Assembly: GCA_038230395.1 (NCBI GenBank)
Contig: JBBRNI010000004.1
Span: 1 to 64,000 of the forward strand
DNA: 64,000 bases
Direction: 5' to 3'
Source: JBDSWU01 sp038230395
GTDB taxonomy: Bacteria > Patescibacteriota > Saccharimonadia > Saccharimonadales > UBA4665
The notes beneath the pieces are model-generated. The model was not told where the DNA came from and made no database searches. It saw nothing but the letters and a program-made list of their open reading frames with translations. Position numbers and translations under genes: made by a program. Shown one piece after another: positions 61,225-64,000 of this stretch. Each line of letters starts with the position of its first letter. Position 1 is the stretch's first letter.

Positions 61225-62494
61225 GATCAACGTAATCTTGGCAAAACCGCTCAAAAATGGCGTTGGTCCAACCAAAGCCTTCCTGCGATGGATACACCCC
61301 TTTAATCGGAGGTTTCTCTGGTGACACCACATTATATTTTTCTAGAAACACACCATATTCGTTGTACCACCATAAATTAGTCTTGAGCCATTTCATGGCC
61401 ACCCGTCGAGCATCGGTGTGGTAGCCATAGCGCTCCAAGGCCTTGACGACAATAAAATGTAGCGGCGCCCAGCCATTTGGGTAGGCCCACTGCGTTGGCA
61501 CGGTACCAAACACAAACTGACTAACTGGCAGCGCGTCAGTCGTAGCCAGGCCCCCTTTATTCTCAAAACGACGGAGCGCCTTCACTAAGCTTGCAGCTTG
61601 CTTATCGGTTACCATGCCAGCCCACATCGGATAAAAGGCAGCTAAGCTGCTAATATTGCCACGCTTTTCTTTAACGTAGTTATAGTCATAGTGCATGCCG
61701 CGGAGTTTATCCCACATTAATTCGTCCATCATAGCCTTGCGAGCAGCGGCGGCGTTATCCCATTTGGCCGCTTCACGCATATCGTCAAAAATTCGAGCTG
61801 CTCGTGCGAAGTCAGTTTCATATTTGTAGAGCAAGGCGTTTAGATCGACTGGCAGATAATTTAGGGCTCGGCGATTGAAACGTGGGGTCATATCCCAGCC
61901 ACTCTCGGCTTCAGCTAAGTCATGCAGATAGTTAATGTCATAGTAGCGACTCAAGCCCTTATGTACTAAACGCTCATGAGGTTTCTTGACACCCATCCAA
62001 ACAATTTGGTACTCCTGTTTAGCAATCTCAATGGCTTCACGTAGCCAGTCTTTACCCGGGTCATAGGCCTGATATACATCGAAAATAAAGGTCGTCATGA
62101 ATGGTGGTTGAGAACGGCCCATCAGATAGGTACGTGAAGCGTTTGGTACGATTTTGAAGCGTTTGAATAACGCCATAAGGTCTTCCAAAATTCCTGTCAC
62201 AAGTTGCTCATGGTCAACATCAATCATGCCTTGAACCATAAAAAAGCTGTCCCAGTAATACAGCTCGTTATAGTCAAAACCCGTTTTCTCGGTGAATGAT
62301 GGTACTAAGTACGGCTTAGGTATCCCCAGCAGACTTTCGTCATCCTTGGGGTGAAAGCGCTCAAGCTTGGTCCAGTAATCAGCAATATACTCGCGGGCGG
62401 GCCCAACGTCTTCGCCGCTGAGTTCGCGGTCAGGACGGAATGACCAGGTGAGCGTCTTGGTGACTAAATCTTTTGCTTTTTTGAGTGTACCCAT
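61214..62494 (-). CDS. treA: Trehalase (GH37 family)
   Basis: The 426-aa protein has the GH37 signatures: LYYWDSFFM near residue 80, AESGWDMTPRF with the catalytic Asp (about 200), PTQWAYPNGWAP (about 340) and the closing SQEGFGWTNAIF with the catalytic Glu. It splits alpha,alpha-trehalose into two glucose. There is no signal peptide, so it acts in the cytoplasm, and trehalose would have to be taken up or released inside. The start ATG (62494) has AAGGTG just before it. It is the only sugar-degrading enzyme in the window. The last codons lie in the structured repeat. Confidence 0.92.
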   Translation of the reverse strand: MGTLKKAKDLVTKTLTWSFRPDRELSGEDVGPAREYIADYWTKLERFHPKDDESLLGIPKPYLVPSFTEKTGFDYNELYYWDSFFMVQGMIDVDHEQLVTGILEDLMALFKRFKIVPNASRTYLMGRSQPPFMTTFIFDVYQAYDPGKDWLREAIEIAKQEYQIVWMGVKKPHERLVHKGLSRYYDINYLHDLAEAESGWDMTPRFNRRALNYLPVDLNALLYKYETDFARAARIFDDMREAAKWDNAAAARKAMMDELMWDKLRGMHYDYNYVKEKRGNISSLAAFYPMWAGMVTDKQAASLVKALRRFENKGGLATTDALPVSQFVFGTVPTQWAYPNGWAPLHFIVVKALERYGYHTDARRVAMKWLKTNLWWYNEYGVFLEKYNVVSPEKPPIKGVYPSQEGFGWTNAIFERFCQDYVDRPL

Positions 62495-62561
62495 CACCTT
62501 AGCCTAACGGCTTAGGCCGCACTGGGTCAAGTGACTTTCCTTGCTATTCAGGCTATCCAGG

Positions 62562-62741
62562 TTATTCATGATCTTCGTGATCATGAGTATTACTGGAAAG
62601 ATGCCACAAACCACAGTATCGACAAACATATGTTTTCAGTTTGACACCATGTTGATACAAGGCCACAGTAGCGGCAGCCCGCGCCTGCTTTTGCGTATCA
62701 AAAGCTAGCTTTTCTGTGCAGGGTAAATCCGCAGGTTCCAT
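62562..62741 (-). CDS. Small zinc-ribbon-like protein, 59 aa
   Basis: From an ATG at 62741, a 59-codon frame has one Cys near the N-terminus (DLPCTEK), a helix (KQARAAATVALYQHG) and a CxxC-GLWHL motif (YVCRYCGLWHLSS), ending in a His/Asp-rich tail. It resembles the small zinc-binding proteins of CPR genomes. The predicted promoter TGATACTAT lies 6 nt before the ATG. The 62495-62837 gap is otherwise empty apart from a terminator at 62785-62813. Confidence 0.7.
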   Translation of the reverse strand: MEPADLPCTEKLAFDTQKQARAAATVALYQHGVKLKTYVCRYCGLWHLSSNTHDHEDHE

Positions 62742-62784
62742 ATGGCTATAGTATCAAATCCTTTCGGCAAATTGTCTGCCACTA

Positions 62785-62813
62785 AAAACGGGTCCCATTT
62801 CTGGAACCCGTTT
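62785..62813 (-). terminator. Intrinsic terminator of the RRM gene
   Basis: On the minus strand AAACGGGT and ACCCGTTT pair with further G-C pairs inside and a small bulge, followed by a T run. It lies 25 nt after the RRM gene's stop. Confidence 0.75.
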
Positions 62814-62837
62814 GTTGGTATTAACCGAGTGGTTAGA

Positions 62838-63200
62838 TTACCAGCGGTTGTCGCCGCCGCGTGATCCGCCGCCGCTACCACCACGACTGTCGCGGTTGTA
62901 GCCGCCACCACCGCCGCCACCGTTGCCACCACCGAAAGTGCGAGGTCGCTCTTCCCGGGGACGAGCTTCGTTGACGATGATTGTGCGTCCATCGAGTTCT
63001 TTGTTGTTCAGTTGGTCGACTGCCGCCTTAGCTTCGTCGTCGCTGCTCATTTCCACAAAACCAAAGCCCTTAGAGCGGTTAGTTTCGCGGTCCATGATAA
63101 CGCTAGCACTCACAACTGTACCAACAGTCGCGAATAATTCGGTCAGACTGGCGTCAGTCGTGCCCCATGCTAGTGAACCTACAAAAAGTTTGGTTGCCAT
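62838..63200 (-). CDS. Glycine-rich RNA-binding protein (RRM)
   Basis: A single RRM domain (about 3-80) has RNP2 KLFVGSL and RNP1 KGFGFVEM. A Gly/Arg-rich tail (GGGNGGGGGGGYNRDSRGG) follows, as in cyanobacterial and eukaryotic cold-inducible RNA-binding proteins. It binds RNA and may act as an RNA chaperone. The frame opens earlier, but the ATG at 63200 has AAGGAGAG upstream at a good distance and starts the RRM domain exactly. The 63201-63387 gap contains no gene; it may hold its promoter. Confidence 0.95.
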   Translation of the reverse strand: MATKLFVGSLAWGTTDASLTELFATVGTVVSASVIMDRETNRSKGFGFVEMSSDDEAKAAVDQLNNKELDGRTIIVNEARPREERPRTFGGGNGGGGGGGYNRDSRGGSGGGSRGGDNRW

Positions 63201-63387
63201 TAGTATTACTCTCCTTGGTCGTATTAGACCCTTGTCGCTTGAGGTAATCTGGCAAACCAGAGCTGCAGCCTCGCACATATCTTATTATTCTTGTTAACCT
63301 AGAACCGAACAGATCACTCTTTATCGTTACTTAGCAGCTTTATCTAGTGAACAAACCATAGCACATTTCCCTCATAAAAGATACTTT

Positions 63388-64000
63388 TTAAACTTCTAGC
63401 GCTTGTAAAATCGTTTGGCCAACCCGTTCGACCTGGTCAATTCGTATCCCACCGAGGTTCAAGCGTGAGTTTTTGAGAGCATGTATGCCCGCACCTTGCA
63501 GATATGCATATTGACTATCGGTGTAGCCTTTGGGCAACAGTTTAGTAAATAGGCCACTGCCGTTACCTACCGTTGGAAACATGGGCAAAGTCTCAGCCAA
63601 CAACGCTCGATTAGCATCCAACCTGTTACGCACATCTATGAGTTCTTCATGAAAGTTGCCATACTGCAGCATCGAGCCAGCGGCCATTGCGGCTAGCTGG
63701 GGAGGACTAGAAACAGTTCTTCGGATTATACGCTTCACAGCTTGGTCAAATCGCGCAGCTTGCTGAGTGCCTAGCACAGTATCGGCGTTCACTACTAGCA
63801 GTGCGCCCACCCGCTCGTTGTACAATCCCATGTTTTTTGAAAACGACAGATTAGCAAAGGTTAGTAGGCCTTTGTCGGCAGCCCACCACACTGGTGAAAA
63901 ATCAGAGTAATATGAATTGTTGAGACCGACGTAGGCCATGTCCAAAATCACCGTCATCTCCTTTTTGGCGGCCGCAGATAATACATCTTCCCACTCCTGT
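63388..64000 (-). CDS. Class I/II aminotransferase, C-terminal part (5' end outside window)
   Basis: The frame is open at the window edge. The sequence has the PLP Schiff-base Lys in SFSKNMGLYNERVGAL, typical of the aspartate/aromatic aminotransferase subgroup (AspC/TyrB). LDMAYVGLN just upstream contacts the cofactor. The Arg residue in GIRIDQVERVG near the C-terminus is consistent with substrate binding. It transfers amino groups from amino acids to 2-oxoacids. The N-terminal half is not in the window. Confidence 0.9.
   Translation of the reverse strand, partial: QEWEDVLSAAAKKEMTVILDMAYVGLNNSYYSDFSPVWWAADKGLLTFANLSFSKNMGLYNERVGALLVVNADTVLGTQQAARFDQAVKRIIRRTVSSPPQLAAMAAGSMLQYGNFHEELIDVRNRLDANRALLAETLPMFPTVGNGSGLFTKLLPKGYTDSQYAYLQGAGIHALKNSRLNLGGIRIDQVERVGQTILQALEV

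Noticed and set aside
62838..62920. Gly-rich GC-dense end of the RRM gene as a sequence repeat of regulatory kind
   Set aside because: It is the normal Gly/Arg-rich tail of this protein type, and the frame is intact.
1..64000. CRISPR array or rRNA genes
   Set aside because: No series of regularly spaced direct repeats and no rRNA-like sequence was seen. The only repeated blocks are those described above.

Overview
The window looks like a chromosomal stretch of a Saccharibacteria (TM7, Candidate Phyla Radiation) genome. This is inferred from a sequence reading, not a database search. The signs are a standard genetic code, about 45-48% G+C over most of the window, a compact gene set, a shortened alanyl-tRNA synthetase (627 aa) and UvrC (500 aa), many secreted or membrane-anchored proteins of unknown family, cell-wall hydrolases, and no biosynthetic operons.

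Layout. 1-1039: the end of an integrated element, a high-G+C large serine recombinase whose reading frame runs into the 3' end of a tRNA-Val gene. 1047-8241: a GNAT-like protein, an HTH-Fic protein with a palindromic promoter, two tRNA-Leu genes with unusual related flanking tracts, an FAD-linked oxidase, a broken small gene, a secreted polysaccharide deacetylase and an anchored peptide-binding protein. 8267-19866: SecG, a holin-like protein, PepP, UvrC, a three-gene set of membrane-anchored wall proteins (including a 926-aa glucosaminidase plus M15 peptidase), TrhO and a tail-anchored protein. 20011-28559: a possible leader peptide before two tandem ABC exporters, bL25, DedA, UvrA and a 72-aa membrane microprotein. 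28531-43653: SbcB, Obg, a LysM-CHAP hydrolase, MltG, RuvX, a baseplate-J-like protein, FtsA, a PKD protein, AlaS and MnmA. 43717-50414: a cluster of surface beta-sandwich proteins. 50432-56877: an F1 ATP synthase operon (b, delta, alpha, gamma, beta, epsilon) without neighbouring a and c genes; a 304-aa membrane protein stands in their place. 56917-64000: cysteine desulfurase, TatD, MetG, a GH37 trehalase, a small zinc-ribbon protein, an RRM protein and a partial aminotransferase.

How the genes fit together. Much of the window concerns the cell envelope: wall synthesis or remodelling (MltG, glucosaminidase/M15, CHAP, deacetylase), division (FtsA) and surface display. This suits an epibiont that attaches to another bacterium, but that is inference. 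Cysteine desulfurase and MnmA together supply tRNA 2-thiouridine. UvrA, UvrC, SbcB and RuvX form a DNA repair set.

Most notable: a dispersed structured repeat in three copies (31491, 44658, 61107) with compensatory base changes, each at the 3' end of a gene; an inverted copy of the tRNA-Leu(CAG) 3' end forming a 29-bp perfect hairpin; a recurrent promoter layout with a -10 box 6-10 nt before the start codon, suggesting widespread leaderless mRNAs; and a LysM-CHAP gene whose upstream frame, promoter and Shine-Dalgarno point to an ATT start.
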